Positions 12,448 through 24,300 are shown, counted from the first letter of the stretch. The stretch: 64,000 nucleotides of DNA from Cervus elaphus (GCF_910594005.1 NC_057815.1:83747552-83811551); one strand, 5' to 3'. The notes: generated by a model from the sequence alone, not told the origin. Translations and numbers: made by a program.

Positions 12448-12769
12448 AGGGTTTTTGTTTTTGTTTTTGTTTTCTTGCTCCAGGCTTAACCATCTCTCTG
12501 GCTCAGACTTTCTTAGTGTGACATTCCACCTGAACCTCTTCATATTCCTTCTCTTGCACTTTTCTTGAATGTCAGACTCACTCTGTGGTCTGAATATTCT
12601 TTCCATCTACCATTTCTTCTCCCTTTTATCATTCATAGGCATTTCCACCAATAAATAACTTGCATATCAAATTGCCTTTTGTTCTTAGATTTTTAGAGGA
12701 CCCTAACTGACATTCCTGGTACAGGGTGGTCTGAGAAGAGAGATAGTAAAGTGAGATGTTCATACTCTG

Positions 12770-12893
12770 ATCCCCTGGAGGAAGGCATGGCACTCCAGTA
12801 TTCTTGCCTGAAAAATTCCATGGACAGAGGAGCCCGGTGGACTACAGTTCATGGGGCCACAAAGAGTCAGACATGACTGAGCACAAACACACA
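12770..12893 (+). mobile_element. Bov-tA SINE, 5'-truncated
   Basis: Only the body and tail are present: 'gatcccctggaggaaggcatgg', 'ccatggacagaggagccc', 'gagtcagacatgactgagca'. The tRNA head is missing. It is followed directly by a CA and TA repeat, and probably inserted at or in the adjacent L1 3' UTR fragment. Confidence 0.85.
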
Positions 12894-12945
12894 CATTTAT
12901 ATATTTATATATATATATATTATATATTATATATAAATATCCTAC
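12894..12945. repeat. TA-rich microsatellite
   Basis: An almost pure (TA)n tract follows the SINE tail, probably grown from it. Confidence 0.85.
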
Positions 12946-13063
12946 TTCATATTCTTCTCCATTTTGGTTTATAACAGAATATTGAATATCCATGTGCTAT
13001 ACAGTAGGACCTTTTTTGTTTACCCATTCTATATATAACAGTTGCATCTGAAAGCATTTTTAA
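12946..13063 (-). mobile_element. Old L1 3' UTR fragment
   Basis: 'ttggtttataacagaatattgaat...tgctatacagtaggacc' followed by 'cccattctatatataacag' is a well-known reverse-complement segment of an older mammalian L1 3' UTR. Confidence 0.75.
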
Positions 13064-13685
13064 ATGTTGGAAGTGAGCTTAGCTGTCATTTGTATAAAAG
13101 CCTCAGATGCATGGAGCACCTCATGCACAGGAACCTAATTTCTTTAAATAAAAAAGAAATCAGAATAGAAGCATAAATTACAATGTGACAGGCAGTGCTG
13201 TGTCTATAATTAGCCCAGGTATTAAATATCTTTCTTAGGATAAAAACACACAGATTCTTAAGTCATTTAAACTAACCATCTGTTTGCTTAGTACTTATTA
13301 TAGTTCTCTAGATTTTTATAATTATTGATGTTAGTTTTACCTTTCAGAAGATAATATTACTTTTGACTACAAGGTGGAAAATAACTAATTTAAAGAGCAT
13401 TTATCTAGTGTGTATTATGTGCAACAAATCTTCTAGGAATAATATGATTAAAATGAGGTTAATTTTCTCCTAATTTTAAAAGATTTAAACCTTTGTCTCT
13501 TATATGGTAAAGATGTTCAAGCTTTAGAATGATGTAAAAAAATGGCAAACTTTCCTTGTTGGCTTTGTAAAAGCTTGGAAAACTTTTATTGTTGTTGTTA
13601 ATGATGTAAGGGAATTTCTAAATGGATTTGCGGGAAAGAGAGGCAAAGAAATAGAGAAGAAAAGCAAGACAAGTGAGACAAGATT
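13064..13685. other. Non-coding sequence, nothing recognised
   Basis: About 620 bp of AT-rich spacer. Confidence 0.5.
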
Positions 13686-13689
13686 ATTG

Positions 13690-13890
13690 GATGTCAATTA
13701 TATACTAGGCTTTGAACTATGTGTTTTCACAAATGTTATCTCCTTTAATCCTTCCAGCAGCAATTTGATATAATTATAATTGCTCCATTTTATAGATATG
13801 GACACTTGGATTTAGCAAGGTTAAGTGATTTGGGCAAAGGCCTGATAAGTGGCCCAAATGGGATTCAGGTGTTTCAGCTATCGAAATCTA
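13690..13890 (+). repeat. MIR SINE
   Basis: Good MIR layout: 'atctcctttaatccttccagcagc', 'gctccattttatagatatggaca', 'aaggttaagtgatttgggcaaagg', 'gataagtggcc', 'gggattcaggtg'. One of the best-preserved MIRs in the window. Confidence 0.75.
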
Positions 13891-14214
13891 TTCTTTCTAC
13901 ATAAACCAAGATAAGCTACATGACTTCTTATAACACTCTCCAGTCCCAGGATTCTATAATGACGATTGACTTACAGTTACTGGTCTAGAAAAATGATGTA
14001 CATCATTTAACAGCAGTGAGAACACTGGGTTAATGGTCTTTCTGCTGAGAGTCAGTTAAGACATGCAATTTGTCCCGCGCTCTAGCCCTACCAGGCTACC
14101 ACTCTGCCATGTGGTCGTCTCTCCGAAATGTCATTTGAATGAGTGAGTCCCAGAGTGTTGATTCCTCTGTGCCTTTATGTGTGCTGGTACCCTTTCCTTT
14201 TATGCTTATGTTCT

Positions 14215-14341
14215 TGTGAAGTCCTCTTTTACTTTTCAAAGTTCCACTCGAATATGATCTCTTCAAGGAAGACATTTGAAAATCCCCATGCAGAATAATA
14301 GATTTCTTCTCTTTGGTTTATTTCTGTACAAGGCAACTCCT
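14215..14341 (+). repeat. L2-like LINE 3' fragment (tentative)
   Basis: 'ttcaaagttccactcgaatatgatctcttcaaggaagacatttg' resembles the L2 3' region ('caaatgtcacctcctcagggaagcc'). It is cut by the BovB insertion at 14355. Confidence 0.4.
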
Positions 14342-14354
14342 TAGATGGTTTCCA

Positions 14355-15485
14355 GTTCAGTTCAGTTCATTTCAGTCACTCAATCGTGTCCGACTCTTTG
14401 TGACCCCATGAATCGCAGCACGCCAGGCCTCCCTGTCCATCACCAACTCCCAGAGTTTACTCAAACTCATGTCCATCGAGTTGGTGATGCCATCCAGCCA
14501 TGTCATTCTCTGTTGTCCCCTTCTCCTCCTGCCCCCAATCCCTCCAAGCATCAGGGTGTTTTCCAGTGAGTCAACTCTTCACATCAGGTGGCCCAAGTAT
14601 TGGAGTTTCAGCTCAGCATCAGTCCTTCCAATGAACACCCAGGACTGATCTGCTTTAAGATGGACTTGTTGGATCTCATTGCAATCCAAGGGACTCTCAA
14701 GCGTCTTCTCCAACACCACAGTTCAAAACCATCAAGTTTTCAGCACTCAGCTTTCTTCACAGTCCAACTCTCACATCCATATATGACCACTGGAAAAACC
14801 AAAGCCTTGACTAGACGGACCTTTGTTGGCAAAGTGATGTCTCTGCTTTTTAATATGCTATCTAGGTTGGTCATAACTTTCCTTCCAAGGAATAAGTGTC
14901 TTTTAATTTCATGGCTGCAGTCACCATCTGCAGTGATTTTGGAGCCCAAAAGTCTGACACTGTTTCCACTGTTTCCCCATCTATTTCCCATGAAGTGATG
15001 GGACCAGATGCTATGATCTTAGTTTTCTGAATGTTGAGCTTTAAGCCAACTTTTTCACTCTCCTCTTTCACTTTCGTCAAGAGGCTTTTTAGCTCCTCTT
15101 CACTTTCTGCCATAAGGGTGGTGTCATCTGCATATCTGAGGTTATTGATATTTCTCCCGGCAGTCTTGGTTCCAGCTTATGCTTTTTCCAGCCCAGCGTT
15201 TCTCATGATGTACTCTGAATATAAGTTAAATAAGCAGGGTGACAATATACAGCCTTGACATACTCCTTTTCCTATTTGGAACCTGTTGTTGTTGGAACCA
15301 GTCTGTTGTTCCATGTCCACTTCTAACTGTTGCTTCCTGACCTGCATACAGGTTTCTCAAGAGGCAGGTCAGGTGGTCTGGTATTCCCATCTCTTTCAGA
15401 ATTTTCCAGAGTTTGTTGTGGTTCACATAGTCAAAGGCTTTGGCATAGTGAAGAAAGCAGAAATAGATGTTTTTCTGGAACTCTC
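14355..15485 (-). mobile_element. BovB LINE, 5'-truncated, 1131 bp (copy A)
   Basis: The element is in reverse orientation, with the BovB 3' end at the left and truncation at the right just after the codons for the RT segment that begins near 'gtttttctggaa'. It is flanked by a perfect 13-bp target duplication, tagatggtttcca, at 14342-14354 and 15486-15498. Its 5' cut point lies within about 5 bases of that of the copy at 21377-22504. Confidence 0.95.
14740..15426 (-). pseudogene. BovB reverse transcriptase remnant (copy A)
   Basis: Minus-strand frames encode RTE-type RT pieces. The upstream piece (15226-15426) carries the RT finger/palm segment before the catalytic site. The YADD catalytic motif is intact at 15123-15134. 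The C-terminal part ends with the 'YGCESW' block near 14775. Frame changes separate the pieces, for example around 14950 and 15230. The endonuclease is absent through truncation. Confidence 0.85.
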
Positions 15486-15498
15486 TAGATGGTTTCCA

Positions 15499-16420
15499 AT
15501 GATCCCTAATCCCTGATGTTTGCTGTTGGGTAATCCACTCTCCCTGAAACTGAGCTGGACCCAGTGACTTGCTTCAAGTGAATAGAACATAGCAGAAGTG
15601 GTAGGATGTCTTTTCTGAGATTAGCATACAAAAATATTGTGCCTTCCATCTTACTAGTCAACTTTCACTCTTTCTGTCAGACCCCTAACTCTGGGGAAAG
15701 CAAACTGCCATGTTATGAATGGTTCTATGGAAAGAGCACCACGAAAGGGAACTGATGTCCTCATTGACCCAAGAGGACCTGAGACCCTCAGTTCTATAGG
15801 CCATAAGGCAAAAACACATGAGTAAACTTGGAAGTGGTTCCTCCCCAATTAAGTCTTGATACAACTACAGGTGCAGTCAATAACTTGATATCAGGCTTGT
15901 GAGAGCCCATGAGCCAGGGCAGACAGCTAATCTATGCCTAGATTCCTGATTCACAGAAATCATAAGATAATAAATATTTGCATTTGTGAACTACTACATT
16001 TTGGTGTCACTTGCTCCATAAAAATAAATAGCCACTATAAGCTTTATTTCATCACTTACCATAATCTGACTTGCCTGATCCTCTTAGAGTCACACTTAGG
16101 ATTTAAAGGATTTGACTCCTATGGGCAGACATTCTTTTTGCCAAAACTTAATACCCAATATCTAGCACACAGCAAGGGGTTATACCATCCCTACCCTAGA
16201 ATCACATGCCTAGAATATAAAATATCTGTAATGTCTATTGTGAAGTTATAGTAATCTGTGGAGCCAGCCAACTATGAAGAGTTGTTATTGGATAAGGGAA
16301 GGAGGAAGTTGGCAGAAAATAATCAAATGATTCTGCTAGAGAGACTATCCACTGAGGGTAGAATCTACCTTATCCCTTCAGGGATAAGAAGTCCCTGAAA
16401 ATGTCATCTACTTACATGTC
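15499..16420. other. Non-coding sequence, nothing recognised
   Basis: About 920 bp. The short ORFs at 15654-15848 (-) and 15934-16251 (+) show no recognisable family. Confidence 0.5.
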
Positions 16421-16424
16421 TGGG

Positions 16425-16500
16425 TCTTTATATATTGTTCAGTCCATAGTAGGTACTCACTAAATAATCACTGAGTGAACCAATACATGAACAAGTGATG
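16425..16500 (+). repeat. L2/MIR-type 3' end fragment
   Basis: 'cagtccatagtaggtactcactaaataatcactgagtgaac' is the familiar L2/MIR 3' tail pattern ('catagtaggcactcaataaat...gaatgaat'). Confidence 0.55.
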
Positions 16501-17245
16501 GTATGAAACAGCCTGGACTTAGTCTCAGATGCTGAGATTGACATAAACATGACTGAAGCCAAGTTTTTCATCTGTAATACAATAGGATTAAGTCATAAGA
16601 AATTTAGTCTCCTATCTCGAAATTTCTGGGAGTCTTTGGCTCCATACATTCTACAGACTTACAAAACTATAGTTACTAAAACAGATTGCAAACTCTCTCC
16701 TGAGGTCATTTGTAAACTCTTAAGAACAAAATGACCAAATTTAGAGTGTCTCCTTTAGTATATGTGTATGTGTGATGTGGATGTGTTTTTTTAATTTTTT
16801 GTTATTATGTATATATTTATATATACTGTATATTTTTTTCTTGGCTGTATCATCCAGTTTTCTTGACAATAAAATGAGAATAACACTCTATGTTGTTCTA
16901 CCCGGAAAGTGGAAGACTGAGTGATAAAACAGACATTAAATTTTCTAGAACAATGGCTGGGGCAAAGAATGAATGCAACAACCCTTCTATTGATGGCTTA
17001 ATGAAAATAGACGTCTATCTTTTATTCTACATGTGTTAATGGGACTCTAAAAATCAAACATTCCTAATATTTTGTGAAACAATAAAAAATAGAATATAGT
17101 TGAATACTAAGTATTCATTAATGTTGTTGAGAAATATTGAAACATAAGAAGGGTTTACTGAGTAAAAATAGATTAGTTACAACTGAGTTCAATATGATAA
17201 TATTATATACAATGTGTGTATATAAATAATAGACTATACACTTAT
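16501..17245. other. Non-coding sequence, nothing recognised
   Basis: AT-rich spacer with TA-rich runs near 16808-16840. Confidence 0.5.
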
Positions 17246-17465
17246 GTGTGCATGCGGGCTAAGTCACTTTAGTCATATCCAACTCTTTGTGACCCTATGG
17301 ACTGTAGCCCACCAGGCTCCTCTATTCATGAGATTTTTCAGGCAAGAATAATGGAGTGCCATGCCCTCCTCCAGGGGGTCTTCACAACCCAGGGACTGAA
17401 CCTGAGGCTCTTATGTCCCATGCACTGTCAGGCAGTTCTTTACCACTAGTGCCACCTGGAAAGCC
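17246..17465 (-). mobile_element. Bov-tA SINE
   Basis: Complete in outline on the minus strand: tRNA-like head at the right ('gggctttccaggtggcacta') and BovB-like tail at the left ('tccaactctttgtgaccc'). No clear target duplication was found, so the outer limits are approximate. Confidence 0.88.
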
Positions 17466-18725
17466 CACATTTATACCTATACATATATAGAATATATACA
17501 TATATAATATGAACATATTGTGTATGTGAATATATGTACATAAATATACACATGTATATATGTATACATACACTATAAATACATATGTTCACACATATTC
17601 AAACATGCATAATTATTCCAGGACAGCATGTACCAAAACAGTACAATGTCTGAAGGTTGTAATTATACGTGAATTATTTTTTCTATGCATTTTGTAGTTC
17701 TCAGATTTTTGGAATGAATACATAGCACTACTATACTGGGACAAATCAGTACTTGCAAATTCAGACTAGATGAGACCAGCTTCAGACTGGCAGTGAATTT
17801 AAAGTTTTGTGGATGGAAGACGTCACCATGCCCCTCTCAAAGCCAATCTGACATGAAAGACTTTCACCATGCTGGTGGGCGGCCCAAAGACTGCCAGGGA
17901 GAGGGATGCAGATCCTGTTGCTTATCACTCAGGACACCCTAACAACAGGCTGCTTGTCCTTTTAGACCATGTAATGAGGTGTTATGTGTCCCTCCACATT
18001 GAAGGATTCTTCTCCCATATCTCTATAACTGTAATGCTACCAAGAGGTAAGGAGTGAATAACCTCCCCAACAAGGGAAATTCTTAGGGAAATTCAACACT
18101 CATTCTGGATACAAAGGAGCCTCTAATTCAATCACAGTGGCTCAGTATATGTTATGTGTTTATTGTCTCCCCCATCTTATCTCTCTGGAATTTGATCCTT
18201 TTTCTTTATATTTGAGCCATAAAGACACATTTTATTTCTCTTATCTTCTATAATCCCAAATATTTAAAAGAATTCCTTGATGCATGAATGGCCATGGTGA
18301 ATCTTGAATATACCAGCACAGGGTAGTAGGCAATCAAATCTCTAATTTATGAAATAAGAGAATAAAGGAGTAATAAGTAAATAAGGAATAAATTCAGCAT
18401 ATTTTTAAATAGACAAGAAAGATCCTTGAATAGTCTACCATATAATGTTCTATATAATTTTATTTGATGCCTTTTTTACTGATGGAAAACTATATATATT
18501 GTAACCATTATTATAAATTCTGATGTCTAGTATGTAAATTGTCTCTAATGTTCCATATTTTGTACCTAAAAAGCCTCATGAATATATAATTAGATTAGAA
18601 TAAGATTGTATTAATGGTAGTAATATAGGATATTTAAATATGACTTCTATAAACAGCATACACAGGATCTGTTCTGGATTTTTAGGACTGAACTTCCTTC
18701 CATGGACATAGTCATTAATTTAATG
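17466..18725. other. TA/CA-rich low-complexity tract then non-coding sequence
   Basis: 17470-17605 is an interrupted (TA)/(CA) low-complexity stretch. The remaining roughly 1.1 kb shows no gene or repeat family I recognise. Confidence 0.5.
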
Positions 18726-18729
18726 GATA

Positions 18730-19400
18730 TTCTGGGAAAGAAAACCATGTGCAGATTACTATAAGCCTGGAGACCCCTTCGTGAACAAGATAAAACCCAC
18801 CAACATATGGTTCACATTCTGATAAGACAAAACAGGCAGTAATCAAGTCAAAAATATTAAATGAGCTAGAGATGGATGCTTTGTAGAAACAAAATAAGGA
18901 ATCTATATAAAAAGGACTCAACAGAGGCCAATGCATTAGCTAGGTTGGTTGGAGAAGGTCTCTTTGTGAAGATGTGAAGCTGAGACTTGTATGATGTGGA
19001 GGAACTAGTGATGCTAAGATGTCAGACAAGGTATTCCAGGCAGACACACCAGCATGTGCAACGACCCTATATAGGAAATGACTTTGGGGTATCTGAAGGG
19101 TTGAAAGAAGGCTCTTATAGTAGAACTTAATGGAGAGGTAATAAGTTGCAGATGATGAGGACATGGGAGAGTCACAGGGGTCATGGGCAGGACTCTGTTT
19201 ATATAGAGGCCACTTTAGAGGCCACGATAAGATGCTTATGTGTTGTCTTTAGAGCAGGAGGGATTCATCAGAAAGAGCATCAAAGAAAAGAACATGATCA
19301 GCTTAGGCTTTAGGAAGATCATTCCAGCTGTTATGCAGAAAAGAAAAAAAAAAAAAGAGTATAAGAAGATGAGAATGGAAATAAGGCATCCAGTTAGGAA
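18730..19400 (+). repeat. Possible ancient interspersed repeat, family not assigned
   Basis: Phrases such as 'gaacaagataaaacccacca', 'ggagaaggtctctttgtgaagatgtgaagctgagacttg', 'ggtattccaggcagacacacc' and 'tttaggaagatcattccagctg' match the order of an old, diverged mammalian repeat I have seen but cannot name with confidence. An A-rich tract lies at 19339-19357. Confidence 0.35.
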
Positions 19401-21325
19401 ACTGTTATGCTTTAATTACAAAATGTTTGTACTGCATTGAATTACATATGTTTGAATTACAAGGGTAAAAACTAAAATGCATACTGATGTTCATTGCCCA
19501 CAAATGTGAACATGTTTTCTTTAGTAGTTATACTTTCTTTGTTCGTATTTTGACTTTCACTGTTGACTAATAGTATTTATAGAGAATGTTCATATATCCT
19601 CCTAGAACAGAATTCCCCAGATGAATACGACTATAAAAAGTAAAGTCCTTAATTCCCACCAGCATACAACTGAACAAGTTGAGAACAGATAAGTCAGCTA
19701 ACTTAGTCAAGGGCACTTTTGAGAATCAGTTACAATGAGAGATATGACGAACACAGGGCTTCTGACGCCCAGCCTAATGATCTCTCTAAATACTGTCCTG
19801 TTTTATCTATAATTAGAAATAGCTCAGAGGCTCTTTCTAAATAAAACAATATCTGGTCCTAACCTTTCCATTTTGCTATATTTCCATCTGTTTTTCTTGA
19901 CAATTATAGATCTTGAAATCTTTCCTATGGCTTAGAACATCTTCCCAGGATGAAGGCTTCAGGTTTCTTTGGCAACATTTTCTCCTGATGAGTGAGAGCT
20001 GGACAAATTCAAAAGCCCCATTTTAAGAATAAAAGGGGAGTCTTGCAGGTTTCCAAATCACTTGGCAAAGAACCTTTCTCTTCAGCAGTGGTACATCTGT
20101 GCTCTTTGGATAGATGACTTTTTCCTGGATACAACTTACTACTTCGCCAAAAAGTGGGCTTTCCTTAAATTCCACTCTCTGGAACCGTAGCTCCCTTTTA
20201 AAGAAATCTGTCCACACCATCTCCTTGTTCCTCTTTTAATCTCTACTATTTCACATCCCCCTTCTCAACAAAGGGCTTCCAATATTATAGGAAGTAGCTA
20301 CCTGATTTAACACAAGGCAGGCAGAAGCAACATCAGTGAAGTTTCTATGGGAGATACAAATGTTTTTCCAAAGGTCTTAATTGAAGTGTGCCAGAATTAA
20401 TCCATTCTAAGACAGGTGAAAGAAAGAGAGAAAGGGTGACAGTGGATAAGACAACATTTCAGCAAGCATCACAGGGGTTTAAGAAAGAGTTTTGCTATTT
20501 CCCAGAAGGTGGAAAGGGCTCAGACATGAGTATTATGTGTTTAGAAATCCAGGAAGATGGCTGGACCAGCAATCTCCATACAAAGTGAGGGAAATTCAAT
20601 TATACGCTAGTTTAGTGCTTAATACAACATCTTTGAAGGAGACTGGAAAAGGAAGGAGAGATGGAGGTTATAATATGAGAGCTCATTTATTAGCACAGAA
20701 GGTAGAGTCTTCTTGGTTTGGGGAAATGAGACAAAAGTCTAGCTATATAATTTGGGGTGTCCATCTAAAATGTCAATACACAATCCTTTCCATACAGTCA
20801 GGATTGGTCTTAGAACTGAGAACAGAATGGTTGAGATAGGGATGATGCAGAGTGGTAAAATCTGAGAGGCCTTATCATTAGCATAAGAGATGATCAGCTT
20901 GCAAAAAACACACTCTAGTTGCGAATAACAGATGCTGTTATAAAAACATGTGTACGTGCAACCAATGAGGTGACTACTGAAAATGGAATGGTTATAAATC
21001 ATTTTGCAAATAGATAAAAGCCTTAATTTCAGCCTATCCACATTCATTTGGTCTTCTACAAGAACATGTTCACTAAAATCCAGTCTGCAAATAGAGAATA
21101 TTTATTAGATTTTATTTTATTTTGTTAGATTAGTTAAGGTAAAATAATAGTCTCAAAGTGACTATTGGAGCCTTAAGCCTTGGAATGGAGGATTCAGAAA
21201 ACTAGCACTCTACTAACTTTTAGACTGGTCTTAGTAAGTCACATAATTATATCCAGGTTTTATTTATTCATCTTTAAGATATTAAAGAGAATAGTAAGAT
21301 TCCAAGAGTTCTTTGTGCAGTGATG
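19401..21325. other. Non-coding sequence, nothing recognised
   Basis: About 1.9 kb with no recognisable repeat. The 115-aa and 102-aa ORFs at 20492-20839 (+) and 20739-21047 (-) overlap each other and show no domain or compositional evidence of coding. Confidence 0.45.
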
Positions 21326-21381
21326 TTTTATATAATTATGGACCTCAGTTTCATAATTTTATATAATTATGGACCTCAGTT
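21326..21381. repeat. 25-bp direct repeat, period 31 bp, at a BovB junction
   Basis: The 25-bp unit that starts 'ttttatataattatggacc' occurs at 21326-21350 and again at 21357-21381, separated by 6 bases. The second copy contains the left target duplication of the BovB insertion and its first bases. Confidence 0.9.
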
Positions 21382-22504
21382 CAGTTCAGTCACTCAGTCG
21401 TGTCTGACTCTTTGTGACCCCATGGACCGCAGCACGTCAGGCCTCCCTGTCCATCACCAACTCCCGGAGTTTACTCAAACTCATGTCCATTGCATTGGTG
21501 ATGCCATCCAACGATCTCATCCTCTGTCATCCCCTTCTCCTCCCACCTTCAATCTTTCCCAGCATCAGGGTCTTTTCAAATGGGTCAGTTCTTTGCATCA
21601 GGTGGCAAAAGTACTGGAGTTTCAGCTTCAGCATCAGTCCTTCCAATGAACAGTCAAGACTGATCTCCTTTAGGATGGACAGGTTGGATCTCCTTTCAGT
21701 CCAAGGGACTCTCAAGAGTCTTCTCCAACAACACAGTTCAAGAGCATCAATTCTTTGGTGCTCACCTATCTTTATAATCCAACTCTCACATCCATACATG
21801 ACTACTGGAAAAATCATAGCCTTGACTAGATGGGCCTTTGTTGACAAAGTAATGTCTCTGCTTTTTAATATGCTGTCTAGGTTGATCATAGCTTTTCTTC
21901 CAAGGAGCAAGCGTCTTTTAATTTCATAAATGCAGTCACCATCTACAATGATTGTAGAGCCCCCCCAAAATAAAGCCTGTCATTGTTTCCACTGTTTCCC
22001 CATCTATTTGCCAGTGATGAGGACCAGATGGGAAGTGATAGGACTGGATGCCATGATCTTAGTTTTCTGAATGTTGAGCCTTAAATCAACTTTTTCACTC
22101 TTCTCTTTCACTTTCATCAAGAGGCTCTTAGTTCCTCTTCACTTTCTGCCATAAAGGTGGTGTCATCTTCATATCTGAGGTTATTGATATTTCCCCCAGC
22201 AATCTTGATTCCAGCTTATGCTTCCTCCAGCCCAGCACTTTGCATGATTTACTCTGTATATAAGTGAGATAAGCAGGGTGACAGTATACAGCCTTTACAT
22301 ACTCCTTTTCCTATTTGGAACCAGTCCGTTGTTCCATATCCAGTTCTAACTGTTGCTTCCTGAACTGCATACAGGTTTCTCAAGAGGCAGGTCAGGTGGT
22401 CTGGTATTCCCATCTCTTTCAGAATTTTCCAGAGTTTGTTGTGGTACACATAGTCAAAGGCTTTTGCATAGTCAATAAAGCAGAAGTAGATGTTTTTCTG
22501 GAAC
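21377..22504 (-). mobile_element. BovB LINE, 5'-truncated, 1128 bp (copy B)
   Basis: The element is in reverse orientation, with the BovB 3' end at the left and a 5' cut right after 'gtttttctggaac'. It is flanked by a 12-bp target duplication, aattatggacct, at 21365-21376 and 22505-22516. It has nearly the same length and cut point as copy A, but a different target site, so the two are independent insertions and not a segmental duplicate. Confidence 0.95.
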
Positions 22505-22506
22505 AA
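21527..22506 (-). pseudogene. BovB reverse transcriptase remnant (copy B), YADD changed to YEDD
   Basis: The minus strand encodes RT pieces at 22249-22506 (the 'FIDYAKAFD' palm motif is visible) and 21527-21910 (C-terminal 'YGCESW' block), with frame breaks between them. At 22162-22173 the catalytic motif reads tat-gaa-gat-gac, giving YEDD where the other three copies have YADD. No endonuclease is present. Inactive. Confidence 0.85.
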
Positions 22507-22516
22507 TTATGGACCT

Positions 22517-23880
22517 ACAAAGACAACATCCACTGGTGTTTTCTAGAACTTGAGGACTTTAATATTCTCTTTTAAAAAATGCTTTAGCTTTATCTGTTCC
22601 ACCATAATTGCCCCTGTAACCATAGAATGGCAATTGCTATTCTCCAGATCTTCTAGAAATACCCATTTCTTCTTTCAGACTCAGCTCCAGCATTGACTCC
22701 ACAGGAAAACATTTTCAGACATTTGTTCCACTCACAATTGAATTAAATGCTCCTCTTCTGATTTCTTCCCAAATAGCAAGCCATCCAGATTATAGTAAAT
22801 ACAGTAAATAACTGCTTTTGCTGTCCATTTACCCAACACACTAGGAGGACCTCACCTAGGTCATGACATATGGAAGATTTTCAATAATTGTTTCTTGGAT
22901 GAATTAACTAATGGTTTGACAGAGGACAAACTGCTATACACAAGTAACAAACTACTAGTTTTGTTACTTGGGCAAAAGAGACACACTTGCAGCCTCAGTT
23001 TTTTCCTCTGTACAATGGAACCACAGAGTAATTGGGATGTTGCAAGACCTAACTGTTACAATGAACACAAGCCATTTGGTACAAAGTTGGTACAGTCGTG
23101 AGTGGCTGCTACTAATGGTTAGCTTTTCTAATGATTCTATCTGAATTTATGAGATTAGACTTTTGTGTTAATGTGTCTCAGTAATTTACTGACACAGCAA
23201 TCTAATGGCCCAAAATTGAGAGTAACTAAGTGCAAGAAACTACATGTGTGATATAAACATAAAATATCATTTTTGCACTTGAACTGCGTTGGGGAAAAAA
23301 TCACTCCCTCCAGAGAAGGAAGTAATGTTCAACTGATGCCACTGTATTTGTCTCAGATGGCAATTCTCTCCATCTTTATCTTTCCAAGAGGAGACTTTTA
23401 TTTACTTTCAATCAAGGGGATAAACAGACAGCAGATCAAATCTCTCTCTTGGCAGTTGTTGGGAACTATTGGTGAGTCAGAGTAATGAAGTCCAGGGTTT
23501 AAAAGGGTACAGAATGGATCCTAAAATCTTGACATAAAAAACAGGCATAGCAGCCACTCATGTGTCATAAGTTTATGTGATTATCATGTTGCTCAGAAAG
23601 CCTGTGTTTCTGGATCCATCTAGAGGTGATATCAAGAAGCTGTCTGACCTGAGGGAAGGCAGTGGTCAGGCTCTTCTCTGAGCAGCAGAGCCAGGGCACA
23701 GGAGCACAAATGCAAACCCAAACACCATAGGAATAATTATCTGAAAATGATAAATCAATCCAACCAATTGTGAAATAAAAAGTAGCCTCCCATCTTGACA
23801 AATGCCCCTTTTAGACTCTTGCAGAAGGCCAAGTTTAAATGTAATCTTCTTAGAAGGCTTGGAAAATCAGGGCAGGACCT
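22517..23880. other. Non-coding sequence, possible MIR core at about 22975-23060
   Basis: 'agcctcagttttttcctctgtacaatgga' at about 22991-23019 resembles an MIR core. The rest shows no gene or repeat I can name. Confidence 0.4.
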
Positions 23881-24300
23881 TGGGAAAAGTGCAGGGGCTG
23901 GGAGGAGAGCCAGGTTCAGATGCTGGCTTCACCCTCCCCTTTCTCTCCACCCTGATCCCCTTCCTAGGCTGCTAGGAAGTGCGTGCACAGATATTCAGAT
24001 GCCCAGCTTATTTATTCAAGTGCCTTCCACATCTTCTTCCCCAGCCAACAGCTGCCCTTGGCCACACTTACAGGGAGGTGAATATATAGTGATGGAGGCC
24101 TGTGCTTGCTCCAGAACGGTGCGTGTCATTCCCAAGGTTCCTTGGTACCTGGGGCATTGACTAGAAGGGAAGTCTGATCACTGCGTGGGCACATCCTATT
24201 GGCTGCAAGGCTTCTCACACCATGGGCTGGGTCCTGGTCAGAGGAGGACCAGAGCCATCTCCCCTAAAGGATGAGCCCAAGGCAAAAGCCCCTCTTGTCC
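23881..24300. other. GC-rich pocket in AT-rich surroundings
   Basis: This roughly 420-bp stretch is visibly richer in G and C than its neighbours and contains a CCAAT-type box on both orientations ('attggctg' at about 24199). The overlapping 121-aa frame (23795-24160, +) has no recognisable domain. CpG dinucleotides are sparse, so it is not a CpG island. It could be an old single-copy or regulatory segment; no function can be assigned. Confidence 0.4.

Noticed and set aside
20492..21047. 115-aa (+) and 102-aa (-) overlapping ORFs
   Set aside because: They overlap on opposite strands in AT-rich sequence and show no family resemblance. Consistent with chance.
14355..22504. Segmental duplication as the source of BovB copies A and B
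   Set aside because: The flanks are unrelated and each copy has its own distinct target duplication.
23795..24160. 121-aa ORF over the GC-rich pocket
   Set aside because: No recognisable domain, signal or conserved motif. Longer open frames are expected in GC-richer DNA. Kept only as a composition note.
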